Positions 54,178 to 61,511 of a DNA stretch of 64,000 nt are shown piece by piece. The notes under the pieces are model-generated. The model was not told the DNA's origin, did no database searches, and saw only the letters and a program-made list of their open reading frames with translations. The position numbers were made by a program, and so were the translations under genes. The stretch comes from Lyngbya sp. PCC 8106 (lineage in GTDB: Bacteria > Cyanobacteriota > Cyanobacteriia > Cyanobacteriales > Microcoleaceae): contig NZ_AAVU01000039.1 of NCBI RefSeq assembly GCF_000169095.1, forward strand, positions 9,426 to 73,425. The letters run 5' to 3'. How positions within the stretch are numbered: position 1 is the stretch's first letter; each line of letters begins with the position of its first letter.

Positions 54178-54471
54178 ATGGCTCAAACTTCATTTGATGC
54201 TCAAGATGCAGAAGATCTACTTAAAGAACTGGAACAGTTTCACGAGGCTATTCGTGATGAATGGTCAAGGGTTTTGAACCAGTGGAGCAATCTTAAATCA
54301 GTTTGGCGCGATCAACAATTTGATAAATTTGAACCGATATTTGAGAAATTTATCTCAACTTATAATGATGCGGAAAAAGAAAGCGATAAATACATCAGAT
54401 TGGTTCGAGAACAAATTAAAATTAATGAAGATAAAAAACAAAAATTGTCTGGACGTTTAGCTGACCTATAA
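54178..54471 (+). CDS. WXG100-like protein (WRD variant), paralogue of the next gene
   Basis: A 97-residue helical hairpin protein. In the turn, W43-R-D replaces W-x-G (NLKSVWRDQQFDKFEPIFEK). It begins FDAQDAEDLLKELEQFHEAI. The next gene repeats this pattern closely (SLNLEDAKCLLKQLNQF-like start and NLKSTWHDQQFDKFEP), so the two are duplicates. AAAAGGAG lies before the ATG, 15 bp after the previous stop. The role is probably that of a partner of the ATPase. Confidence 0.75.
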   Translation: MAQTSFDAQDAEDLLKELEQFHEAIRDEWSRVLNQWSNLKSVWRDQQFDKFEPIFEKFISTYNDAEKESDKYIRLVREQIKINEDKKQKLSGRLADL

Positions 54472-54489
54472 ATCAGGAAAAGGTGAGAT

Positions 54490-55044
54490 ATGGTTAAACC
54501 AACTTCTTTTAACTTAGAAGATGCTAAGTGCTTGTTAAAGCAGTTAAATCAATTTCGAGTAACGTTACAACAAGAGTGGGGAAAGGTAGCTACTCAATGG
54601 GACAATCTTAAATCGACTTGGCACGATCAACAATTCGATAAATTTGAACCTTTGTTTGAAAAACTGTCATCTACTTATCAACATGAAATTGATGAATGTG
54701 AAAAATATATGTTGTTTTTAGTGCAACAAATTAAGACTGCCGAACAAAGAAAGGTGAAGCTAGGTGATGTATTTCAGTTGGCAAACGTAGGAATTAGTTT
54801 AGCGAGTTTAGTGTTTAGTTCTCCTCCAACTGCACCAATTCCTCCTGAATTATCACCTAATGCTTTTATAGAGCAAACCAAAGGGAGTCAACCTTATCAA
54901 CAGTTACCAGAAGTAGCTCATATTCCAAATCTTGAAGACCAATTGGCAGAATCTTTTGTGAATTCTCAAGAAAGCGAAAGAAAAAGGAGACAAGAAGAAT
55001 TAGAAAAAAATCATAATCCCCAAAATTCCCATAAAATTATTTAA
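54490..55044 (+). CDS. WXG100-like protein with C-terminal extension
   Basis: This is a 184-residue protein. Residues 1-92 are the WXG100-like hairpin with W44-H-D in the turn (LKSTWHDQQFDKFEPLFEKL), a paralogue of the preceding gene. A hydrophobic stretch follows (FQLANVGISLASLVF), then a Pro-rich linker (SSPPTAPIPPELSPNAF) and a charged tail (SQESERKRRQEELEKNHNPQ). Extended WXG proteins often carry an effector or adaptor part; here no toxin domain is recognisable. It is 19 bp after its neighbour. Confidence 0.72.
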   Translation: MVKPTSFNLEDAKCLLKQLNQFRVTLQQEWGKVATQWDNLKSTWHDQQFDKFEPLFEKLSSTYQHEIDECEKYMLFLVQQIKTAEQRKVKLGDVFQLANVGISLASLVFSSPPTAPIPPELSPNAFIEQTKGSQPYQQLPEVAHIPNLEDQLAESFVNSQESERKRRQEELEKNHNPQNSHKII

Positions 55045-55084
55045 GATATGCTGTAAAACCTAATCAAATAGGAAGCCATTAGAT

Positions 55085-55681
55085 ATGAAAGAAAATCAAC
55101 AAGGCATGGATTGGCAAGATCGGGTAATTATCGGTAGTGTTATTGCTGGTGCTTTGATTATTGCAGTAGTATTAATTAAGCCTCAATCTCAACGGGCAAT
55201 TTTATCTAACAATACTCTATCAAACTCCTCCCAGACTGCTACTCAATCAACAGCTAAATCTAAAAATGTATTGACGGAATCAGAAGCGATTAATATTCTT
55301 AAAGGATGGTATAATGCTAAGTCTAAGATCTTTGCACCTCCTTTCAGTCGTAGTTTAGTCGCTCAGTATACTACAGGTCCACTTTATCAGAGAATTCTTG
55401 AAAAATCGGAAGAAGGATCGAAAGGTTCTCAAGGATGGTTAAAAGATAGAGGTTGTTATTATACTTATGATTTTTCCAATATTGAAAAAGTGTGGTCATT
55501 TAAGGAATCAAAAGTAACACCGCTTTTGAAAATCATAATTTATGAAAGATTACAGCTTAAGGGTTCCTCTTCGCACGGTTGTAATAGCCCATTAGAAACC
55601 TACAGAAAAAATGTAACTTACTGGTTTCAACAAGATAATGGAACTTGGAAAATTTATGAATATAAAATAACCGATGATTAG
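55085..55681 (+). CDS. Membrane-anchored ARC6/IMS-like (DUF4101) protein
   Basis: This is a 198-residue protein. A membrane helix lies near the N-terminus (VIIGSVIAGALIIAVVLI), then a Ser/Thr/Asn-rich linker, then a domain at about residues 65-195. That domain reads ESEAINILKGWYNAKSKIFA, then YTTGPLYQRILEKSEEGSKG and DRGCYYTYDFSNIEKV, ending WFQQDNGTWKIYEYKITD. This matches the IMS/DUF4101 domain found in the ARC6 division protein and in other cyanobacterial proteins. It is the last intact gene of the ATPase/WXG run, 40 bp after its neighbour. The role is unknown; perhaps a periplasmic-side or membrane partner. Confidence 0.7.
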   Translation: MKENQQGMDWQDRVIIGSVIAGALIIAVVLIKPQSQRAILSNNTLSNSSQTATQSTAKSKNVLTESEAINILKGWYNAKSKIFAPPFSRSLVAQYTTGPLYQRILEKSEEGSKGSQGWLKDRGCYYTYDFSNIEKVWSFKESKVTPLLKIIIYERLQLKGSSSHGCNSPLETYRKNVTYWFQQDNGTWKIYEYKITDD

Positions 55682-55683
55682 TT

Positions 55684-55917
55684 ATGATATATATCGTTGA
55701 CGTTTAAAAAGTTGAAGTCTATGCGTTCCAGACGTTTGCAAAAAGTAACAGCCAAGCCAAAGTAAAAGTTTGGTTGAAATATCACATGAAAAATGGTCAG
55801 ACTTCCTGTGAAAATTTGACATTTAATTTGATTTTTGACCGGAATAAAAACACCTGGCTTATGGATAGTGTAGAACCCAATAGCGTTATACAAAAACCAT
55901 CTTGCGATCGCCAATAA
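55684..55917 (+). pseudogene. Broken IMS/NTF2-like ORF after the ARC6-like gene
   Basis: ATG at 55684 opens MIYIVDV, then a TAA, then a sensible frame: KVEVYAFQTFAKSNSQAKVK, then LKYHMKNGQTSCENLTFNLI and FDRNKNTWLMDSVEPNSVIQ, ending at TAA 55915-55917. It reads like the C-terminal half of an IMS or NTF2-type domain, with an N-terminal part lost or split by the stop. It lies directly after the ARC6-like gene and is probably a decayed duplicate or neighbour. Confidence 0.55.
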
Positions 55918-55943
55918 TTTAAAATATAAAAATTAACATGAAG

Positions 55944-56477
55944 TTACTCTATCCAATTCTGAACTGCTGGTAAGGGTAAATCTAAAGATTCGGCAATTTG
56001 TTCCGGTGTTAAACCTAGTTTACTGAGTTTATCCACAGCCTTATATTTAGTCTCTTGCAATACCTGTTCAACTCCTATATCTTCAGAGCTAGTATTTTTA
56101 CCATTAGATTCCGGATCAACTTTATCCTGATTGTCTGAATTAGCTGTTTCAGAATTACTACAAAGATTAATAGTATCAACGCGAACATTATTTCCAATAA
56201 AAGAAGACTGATAATTAAAAAATCCTAAACGCTCAACTGTACCAACTAAACTTGATTTATTCACCTCTTCCTCAAATACCTCTGACAACAACTTCCACAG
56301 TTCGTATCCCTTATCTTTTGCATGACCTGGACTACATCCGTACTGCTTCGCGATCGCCGCATATCTTTGACCATTTAGCACTCCCTTTAAAATCGCCAAT
56401 TGCAGACTATCCAAATGTTTCCCAGTTTCCGAAAACACAAACTCATCAATCGAGTTAACCACCCTTTGCCAGTCCAT
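55944..56477 (-). CDS. HTH protein with vMAP-N-type N-terminal domain
   Basis: This is a 177-residue protein. Residues 1-80 (FVFSETGKHLDSLQLAILKG, then YAAIAKQYGCSPGHAKDKGY and ELWKLLSEVF) match the N-terminal helix-turn-helix of vWA-MoxR-associated proteins (vMAP), which in cyanobacteria usually precede large AAA, TIR or WD40 domains. A polar linker follows, and the C-terminus is a second short HTH-like segment (KLGLTPEQIAESLDLPLPAV). Here it is a stand-alone small protein, facing the WXG operon. Adaptor or regulator is inference. Confidence 0.7.
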   Translation of the reverse strand: MDWQRVVNSIDEFVFSETGKHLDSLQLAILKGVLNGQRYAAIAKQYGCSPGHAKDKGYELWKLLSEVFEEEVNKSSLVGTVERLGFFNYQSSFIGNNVRVDTINLCSNSETANSDNQDKVDPESNGKNTSSEDIGVEQVLQETKYKAVDKLSKLGLTPEQIAESLDLPLPAVQNWIE

Positions 56478-56543
56478 ATCTTCTCATTCCCATTCCAAAA
56501 CATTCCCTTTTCAATCATTATCCCTGATGACCCCTCCCTTTGG

Positions 56544-56680
56544 CCGCGCGTCAAAAGAATAGGGGGTTGACAACCCGGAGCGCGATCGCTTAGAATCATG
56601 TTGTGGGGTTAACCTGAAGCTACGCATGACTAATAAATCAACACCGATTCCACAAGTCAAACAAAACAGGTCAATCCAAC
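56544..56680 (+). repeat. Island-flanking repeat, right copy (137 bp)
   Basis: It is nearly identical to 48155-48293 in the same orientation; see there for shared blocks. It begins CCGCGCGTCAAAAG and ends AGGTCAATCCAAC. The copies bracket the toxin-antitoxin pair, the WXG100/FtsK operon and the HTH gene. Confidence 0.9.
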
Positions 56681-56712
56681 GCGGAAAGGATGTCAACCCT
56701 TCCCCACTACCC

Positions 56713-57825
56713 TTAAATCGTCACGGGTGAATCAACATAAATATTCGGTTCTTGCATTGAGAAAGAAATATTGTACTGTTCCAGCTTTTTAGAAATGCTT
56801 TTATTTGTTGATTCTAATAAAGTCTTTCTCAGCGTGATGGCGTTTTCACTCGAACCCAAGATAAAAAACGTTATTCTCGCCCGAGTATTCCCCGTGTCGG
56901 TATGTTGAAGGAGTGCAATATTCGTACTTCCTGGATCAATCCCAAACACCGAGTCTGTACATTCTTTGATCGCTTGTTGTACCATCGCTTTTTCCCGATC
57001 TGCCAACGAGTGAGTAAAATCGAGATACAACAAAACCATCACTTTTTTACCTCGGGTAATATTCTCAATTTCCGACTTCATTAAATTAGAATTGGGAATA
57101 ATCACCAACGTTCCTTTCGCCGCCAGTCGAATTTTTGTCGAACGCAACCCAATAGACTCCACCCGTCCATAAGTGCCATTTTCAAGCCTTACATATTCAC
57201 CCCGGATAAACGGACGATCTAAACGCAATACAATTGTTCCTAACAGTTGTTCAAAGGTACTCTGCGCCCCAAAACCAATTGCTGCACCCCCAATAGACGC
57301 ACCTGCTAACAATGCTGTCAGTGGAAAATTTTGACTTTGAGCATAAGTAGTCGCTGCAACAAAACCAATAATCACATTAACAACTGTTTCAAAAATCAGA
57401 AAGGTTTCGTCTACTTCTAAACCATATTTCTGTACAATTGGAATGCCATAAATTAAAAGCGTTTGGCGAAAAATTCGGGAGAGTAACCAAGCTACAGTGG
57501 CAATAACACCGAAATCTACAAACGGTTTAATAAATCGGTATAATGCTGGATTATCATTGAGCCAAACTAACGAAAGGGAAATTAACATAAATGTTCCCGC
57601 CAGTTTGACAGACTCCTCCAGAGGAATTATAAATTCATCAATAATTTTCTTTCCCTTTGGGGGTAAAAACTTACTGGCAAAAAATCTCAGAATTCCTGGA
57701 ACATATCGACCAAACAGAAAAGAAAGAAGAACAAACAGGACAAAAATAACAGGGTTGGGAATTGCAGAGTCTCTTAAACCGATAAAAATTTGGGAGTCGG
57801 GATCAAGTGGATTAGCAAACTTCAT
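56713..57825 (-). CDS. Mechanosensitive ion channel protein, MscS family (second of two)
   Basis: This is a 370-residue protein. About four membrane helices precede the pore-lining helix (LLAGASIGGAAIGFGAQSTF, then EQLLGTIV). The beta domain reads LDRPFIRGEYVRLENGTYGR, then VESIGLRSTKIRLAAKGTLV and IPNSNLMKSEIENITRG. The cytoplasmic vestibule follows. These residues define the MscS pore and beta fold. It lies 3 bp after a paralogue. It releases ions under membrane tension. Confidence 0.9.
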   Translation of the reverse strand: MKFANPLDPDSQIFIGLRDSAIPNPVIFVLFVLLSFLFGRYVPGILRFFASKFLPPKGKKIIDEFIIPLEESVKLAGTFMLISLSLVWLNDNPALYRFIKPFVDFGVIATVAWLLSRIFRQTLLIYGIPIVQKYGLEVDETFLIFETVVNVIIGFVAATTYAQSQNFPLTALLAGASIGGAAIGFGAQSTFEQLLGTIVLRLDRPFIRGEYVRLENGTYGRVESIGLRSTKIRLAAKGTLVIIPNSNLMKSEIENITRGKKVMVLLYLDFTHSLADREKAMVQQAIKECTDSVFGIDPGSTNIALLQHTDTGNTRARITFFILGSSENAITLRKTLLESTNKSISKKLEQYNISFSMQEPNIYVDSPVTI

Positions 57826-57828
57826 AGA

Positions 57829-58950
57829 TTAAACAGTAATAGGTGAATTCACGTAAATATTTTGTTCTTCCATCTCAAATGGAATACCATATTGTTGAAG
57901 AATCTGGTTGATATCTTGACTGGCAATTTGTAATAGTTGACGACGCAATTCTACATTTTCTTGACCCGAACCTAAAATGAAAAAAGTAACTTGGGCGTGA
58001 GTTTTATCTCCTCCAGTCACTTCTTTTGAGTCTCTGAAGATCACATCAGTTCCTCGCGGATCAATTCCATAAGTGTTTTGAGTTCCTTCTAGAATAACTT
58101 GGCGAATGAGAGCCTGTTCTTCTGCACTCATTGCACGATGAAAGACTAATCCTAAAATTGAAATTACTTTACGAGCGCCTGTATAATTTTCGATATTTGT
58201 TTCGGTTAATGAACTATTGGGAACGATCATTAATGTTCCTTTTCCTGAAGTTCTGATTTTAGTTGAACGTAAACCAATCGATTCTACTCTGCCAAATGTT
58301 CCATCCGGTAAACCAATATAATCATCAACAACAAACGGTCGATCTAAATATAAGACAATTCCGCCGAGAACTTGACTTAAGGTACTTTGAGCCGCAAACG
58401 CCACCGCTAGTCCACCCACACCTAAACTTGCGAGTAAACCAAAGATATTGATTTGATGAGTTTGAGCAAAAGTAACAATAGCGATGATAATAATCACCGT
58501 ATTCGCCACAAACTTCCCAACTAAAAGCAGTTCACTATTAACACTTCGTCCCTGTTTTCGAGCCGCGTTGTTAACAATATAAATATCAAAAAATTGCTTG
58601 AAAACTTGAGAAGCCAACCAACTCGCGGTAATGGCTAAACTCAAACTCACAATAATTTCTAGACTTGCTAAAGATTTTGAGAGCGGTATTGACAATAGAA
58701 AAAATTCCGCCCCTGCTAATCCCACCACTATTAAAATCAGGGATTGGTAAGGATTGAAAATCTGTTTATAAAGCTCCAACTTTGACGGCGAAAAAAAGCG
58801 ATTAATGATTTTATTTTGAATTAAATTTTTGAGCGCAAAAATACTCACTAAAGCCACAAGTCCAGCGCCGACCCAAATCCCAATATCAATGCTTTGTTCA
58901 AGTGCAATCAACAAATAAATTGACAAATAATTCAACTTTAAATCAACCAT
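57829..58950 (-). CDS. Mechanosensitive ion channel protein, MscS family (first of two)
   Basis: This is a 373-residue paralogue of its downstream neighbour, 3 bp away, so they form one transcript. Pore helix LLASLGVGGLAVAFAAQSTL followed by SQVLGGIVLYLDRPF; beta domain DDYIGLPDGTFGRVESIGLR, then STKIRTSGKGTLMIVPNSSL. The two end alike (PFEMEEQNIYVNSPITV, against MQEPNIYVDSPVTI). Tandem duplication is evident, and the products may form mixed heptamers. Confidence 0.9.
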   Translation of the reverse strand: MVDLKLNYLSIYLLIALEQSIDIGIWVGAGLVALVSIFALKNLIQNKIINRFFSPSKLELYKQIFNPYQSLILIVVGLAGAEFFLLSIPLSKSLASLEIIVSLSLAITASWLASQVFKQFFDIYIVNNAARKQGRSVNSELLLVGKFVANTVIIIIAIVTFAQTHQINIFGLLASLGVGGLAVAFAAQSTLSQVLGGIVLYLDRPFVVDDYIGLPDGTFGRVESIGLRSTKIRTSGKGTLMIVPNSSLTETNIENYTGARKVISILGLVFHRAMSAEEQALIRQVILEGTQNTYGIDPRGTDVIFRDSKEVTGGDKTHAQVTFFILGSGQENVELRRQLLQIASQDINQILQQYGIPFEMEEQNIYVNSPITV

Positions 58951-59388
58951 AAAAAAATGAGAATTATGACAAAACCTGACAGATACACCCGAAACCCAAA
59001 AATGTGTTTTTCACGTCACTGGCTTTGACATCTTCTCAGTTCAAGTCAATGCGTGTTAACACGATATTATTGCAATGCTAGGCAACTACAGCCAGTATAG
59101 TATAAGCGGCGATCGCACCTGACGACATCCTCCCGAGGTTGTCAGATCAAAAGGCAAAATCTCCCCATCTCCCCACCTCCCGCGCACGGGTTCGCCACTC
59201 CCCTCAACGCGGGGAACCCGCGCACGGGGGTGGACTCACCATCTCCCGATCTCCCCACCTCCCCACCTCCCCATCAATCATCCAACCCCTGAAACCTTGA
59301 AGCCGCATCAGCATTAGCTCACACCCAAGAGAAATATGATAGGATTAACAATTGTGGAAATTTTAGAAACTAAACCCAATTTCAAGCC
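58951..59388. other. 438-bp gap with polypyrimidine tandem repeats
   Basis: From about 59160 to 59275 it is a run of CTCCCCAC/CTCCCGATCTCCCC repeats mixed with two CGCGCACGGG blocks and an inverted GGGTTC/GAACCC pair. Another short dyad, CTGACGACA..TTGTCAG, lies near 59120-59146 and resembles a solo IS200-type end (GACATCCTC is also found at the TnpB element end). No ORF is supported. The last part is the rpsO leader. Confidence 0.6.
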
Positions 59389-59658
59389 ATGAGTCTGACC
59401 CAAGAACAGAAACAAGAAATCATCACCGAACACCAAGTTCACGAGACTGATACCGGATCACCGGAAATACAAGTTGCCATGCTCACCAAACGCATCAACC
59501 AACTCAGCGCCCACCTCAAACAAAACAAAAAAGACTATTCCTCAACCCGAGGACTCTTAAAAATGATCGGACATCGTAAGCGTCTGCTCGCCTACATTCG
59601 CAACAAAGACAACGATAAATATCGCGCCCTCATTCAACAATTGGGAATTCGGGGATAA
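59389..59658 (+). CDS. rpsO: 30S ribosomal protein S15
   Basis: This is an 89-residue protein: [20 protein letters not shown], then [20 protein letters not shown] and [20 protein letters not shown], ending [20 protein letters not shown]. It is the standard S15 sequence, binding 16S rRNA in the small-subunit platform. Next to a PAM68 homologue, an arrangement common in cyanobacteria. Confidence 0.97.
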   Translation: MSLTQEQKQEIITEHQVHETDTGSPEIQVAMLTKRINQLSAHLKQNKKDYSSTRGLLKMIGHRKRLLAYIRNKDNDKYRALIQQLGIRG

Positions 59659-59717
59659 AAGCCCGAAGCTCTTGAAGCCTGTACGTCCTCAATCCCTCAC
59701 CCAGAGCAAATATTACC

Positions 59718-60242
59718 ATGTCTTCCGAACGCCCACGCCAACCCCTGCCCTTTGAACCCGCAAAAAGTCGGAAAAAAGCGTCAAAAGCTCAATCTCAGTC
59801 AGCCGAACCGGAAACAACCGACAAACCCCCTGTCCGTGCAACTCGCAAGACAAGGGAGAAAACATCAGCCCAACCTGCCTCCAAACGGTCTACCCAGCGG
59901 GAAGAAACCACTATTCCTGAAGTCGTGAGTCAGCGAATGTTGTCTCGAATGGCCTTATTATCGGGTGTACCGCTATTTATGGCAATCAGCATCTTTGTTG
60001 GGAGTTACTTTATCATTGTTAATGAAGTGTTTGTTCTTCCGAACACCGCCGTTTTCTTAGCGAGTCTGGGTTGTTTTGGCTTAAGCGTTCTGGGATTGAG
60101 TTATGGAATTTTCTCCACCTCTTGGGATGAAGACCAAACAGGAAGTATAGTCGGCTGGCAAGAGTTCAAACTGAATTTAGGACGCACCGTACAAGCCTGG
60201 AAAGAAGCGCGACAAGAAAGTAGAACAAAAATTAAGAATTAA
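59718..60242 (+). CDS. PAM68-like photosystem II assembly protein
   Basis: This is a 174-residue protein. A long basic, Pro/Ser/Thr-rich N-terminus is followed by two membrane helices (MALLSGVPLFMAISIFVGSY and FVLPNTAVFLASLGCFGLSV) and the conserved segment GLSYGIFSTSWDEDQTGSIV, then GWQEFKLNLGR. This is the PAM68/DUF3464 pattern. PAM68 promotes CP47 and photosystem II assembly. It lies 59 bp after rpsO, its usual place in cyanobacteria. Confidence 0.9.
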   Translation: MSSERPRQPLPFEPAKSRKKASKAQSQSAEPETTDKPPVRATRKTREKTSAQPASKRSTQREETTIPEVVSQRMLSRMALLSGVPLFMAISIFVGSYFIIVNEVFVLPNTAVFLASLGCFGLSVLGLSYGIFSTSWDEDQTGSIVGWQEFKLNLGRTVQAWKEARQESRTKIKN

Positions 60243-60382
60243 AAACTGAAAAATTAAGGCGTGGGTCATAGGTTAAAGTGATCTTTATGAAAGCAGTGGG
60301 AGGGTGTCGAGATAGTCATAACTTCCAACGCCCCACCCCTGACTCAAATCAACCACAGACCCCATAGGAATAATAGAAATAA

Positions 60383-61441
60383 ATGATTATTGTAATGAAA
60401 GTCGGCTCACCCGAAGCCGAAATAGAACGCTTAACTGACGAGTTGCAGACCACTTGGAATGTTACCCCCGAAAAAATTGTGGGTCAGCATAAGGTCGTCA
60501 TCGGTCTAGTCGGAGAAACCGCAGACCTAGACCCGTTACAACTCCAAGAAATTAGTCCTTTCATTGAAGAAGTGCTACGGGTTGAAAAACCCTTTAAACG
60601 AGCTTGTCGGGAATATCGTCACGGAGAAGCCAGCGAAGTCGCTGTTCCCACCCCCGCAGGTACCGTTTATTTCGGTGAACATCATCCCCTCGTGATTACG
60701 GCAGGCCCTTGTTCAGTCGAAAACGAAGAAATGATTGTAGAAACCGCCAAACGAGTTAAAGCCGCAGGCGCGAAGTTTCTGCGAGGAGGCGCCTACAAAC
60801 CTCGTACCTCTCCCTACGCCTTCCAAGGACACGGAGAAAGTGCATTACATCTATTAGCCGCAGCTAGAGAAGAAACCGGCTTAGGGATCATTACCGAACT
60901 CATGGACTCCGAAGACCTAGACGTACTCGGGAAAGTTGCGGATGTCATCCAAATTGGCGCCCGCAATATGCAAAACTTCCCTCTCCTCAAAAAAGTCGGC
61001 GCCCAAGATAAGCCAGTCTTGTTGAAGCGGGGAATGTCCGCCACCATTGAAGAATGGATCATGGCAGCCGAATACATCTTAGCAGCCGGAAATCCCAATG
61101 TAATCCTTTGTGAACGGGGAATTCGCACCTTTGATCGCCGCTACACTCGTAATACTTTAGACTTGTCTGTGATTCCAGTATTGCGATCACTGACTCACTT
61201 ACCGATTATGATTGATCCCAGTCATGGTACCGGTTTAGCCGAATACGTTCCCACAATGGCTTTAGCAGCCGTCGCGGCGGGAACTGATGCGTTGATGATA
61301 GAAGTTCATCCCAACCCCGCAAAAGCCCTTTCTGACGGCCCACAGTCCTTAACCCCCGAACGGTTTGACCGTTTGATGGAAGAAATGGCAGTGATTGGAA
61401 AAGCCGTTAAGCGTTGGCCCCAACAACCCGTTTTAGCCTAA
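60383..61441 (+). CDS. aroF: 3-deoxy-7-phosphoheptulonate synthase (DAHP synthase)
   Basis: This is a 352-residue enzyme for the first step of the shikimate pathway (PEP plus erythrose 4-phosphate). An N-terminal ferredoxin-like regulatory domain (1-80) is followed by the barrel: VITAGPCSVENEEMIVETAK, GAYKPRTSPYAFQGHGESAL, metal-binding HxxxxE (ALMIEVHPNP) and PIMIDPSHGTGLAEYVPTMA. This is the single-subunit I-beta type with an N-terminal regulatory domain. A terminator follows. Confidence 0.94.
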   Translation: MIIVMKVGSPEAEIERLTDELQTTWNVTPEKIVGQHKVVIGLVGETADLDPLQLQEISPFIEEVLRVEKPFKRACREYRHGEASEVAVPTPAGTVYFGEHHPLVITAGPCSVENEEMIVETAKRVKAAGAKFLRGGAYKPRTSPYAFQGHGESALHLLAAAREETGLGIITELMDSEDLDVLGKVADVIQIGARNMQNFPLLKKVGAQDKPVLLKRGMSATIEEWIMAAEYILAAGNPNVILCERGIRTFDRRYTRNTLDLSVIPVLRSLTHLPIMIDPSHGTGLAEYVPTMALAAVAAGTDALMIEVHPNPAKALSDGPQSLTPERFDRLMEEMAVIGKAVKRWPQQPVLA

Positions 61442-61454
61442 CAATTCACAAAAT

Positions 61455-61505
61455 GGGGAGAGGGGGAGATCAACTCTTACCTCACCACTCTCCCCTCCCG
61501 TTTTG
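61455..61505. terminator. Bidirectional terminator-like hairpin
   Basis: GGGGAGAG (61455-61462) pairs with CTCTCCCC (61488-61495) with a 25-nt loop between convergent aroF and the Bax-inhibitor-1 gene. A T-run (CGTTTTG) follows on the plus strand, and an A-run before it reads as T on the minus strand. Confidence 0.6.
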
Positions 61506-61511
61506 CCGACT

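Noticed and set aside
50417..55681. Calling the WXG locus a working type VII secretion system
   Set aside because: Only the ATPase and WXG-like partners are recognisable, and the usual membrane channel components are absent, so only a type VII-like module is claimed.
55678..55914. Minus-strand 78-codon frame at this position
   Set aside because: The plus strand carries a more protein-like frame (the broken IMS/NTF2-like ORF), and the minus frame has no ribosome-binding site.
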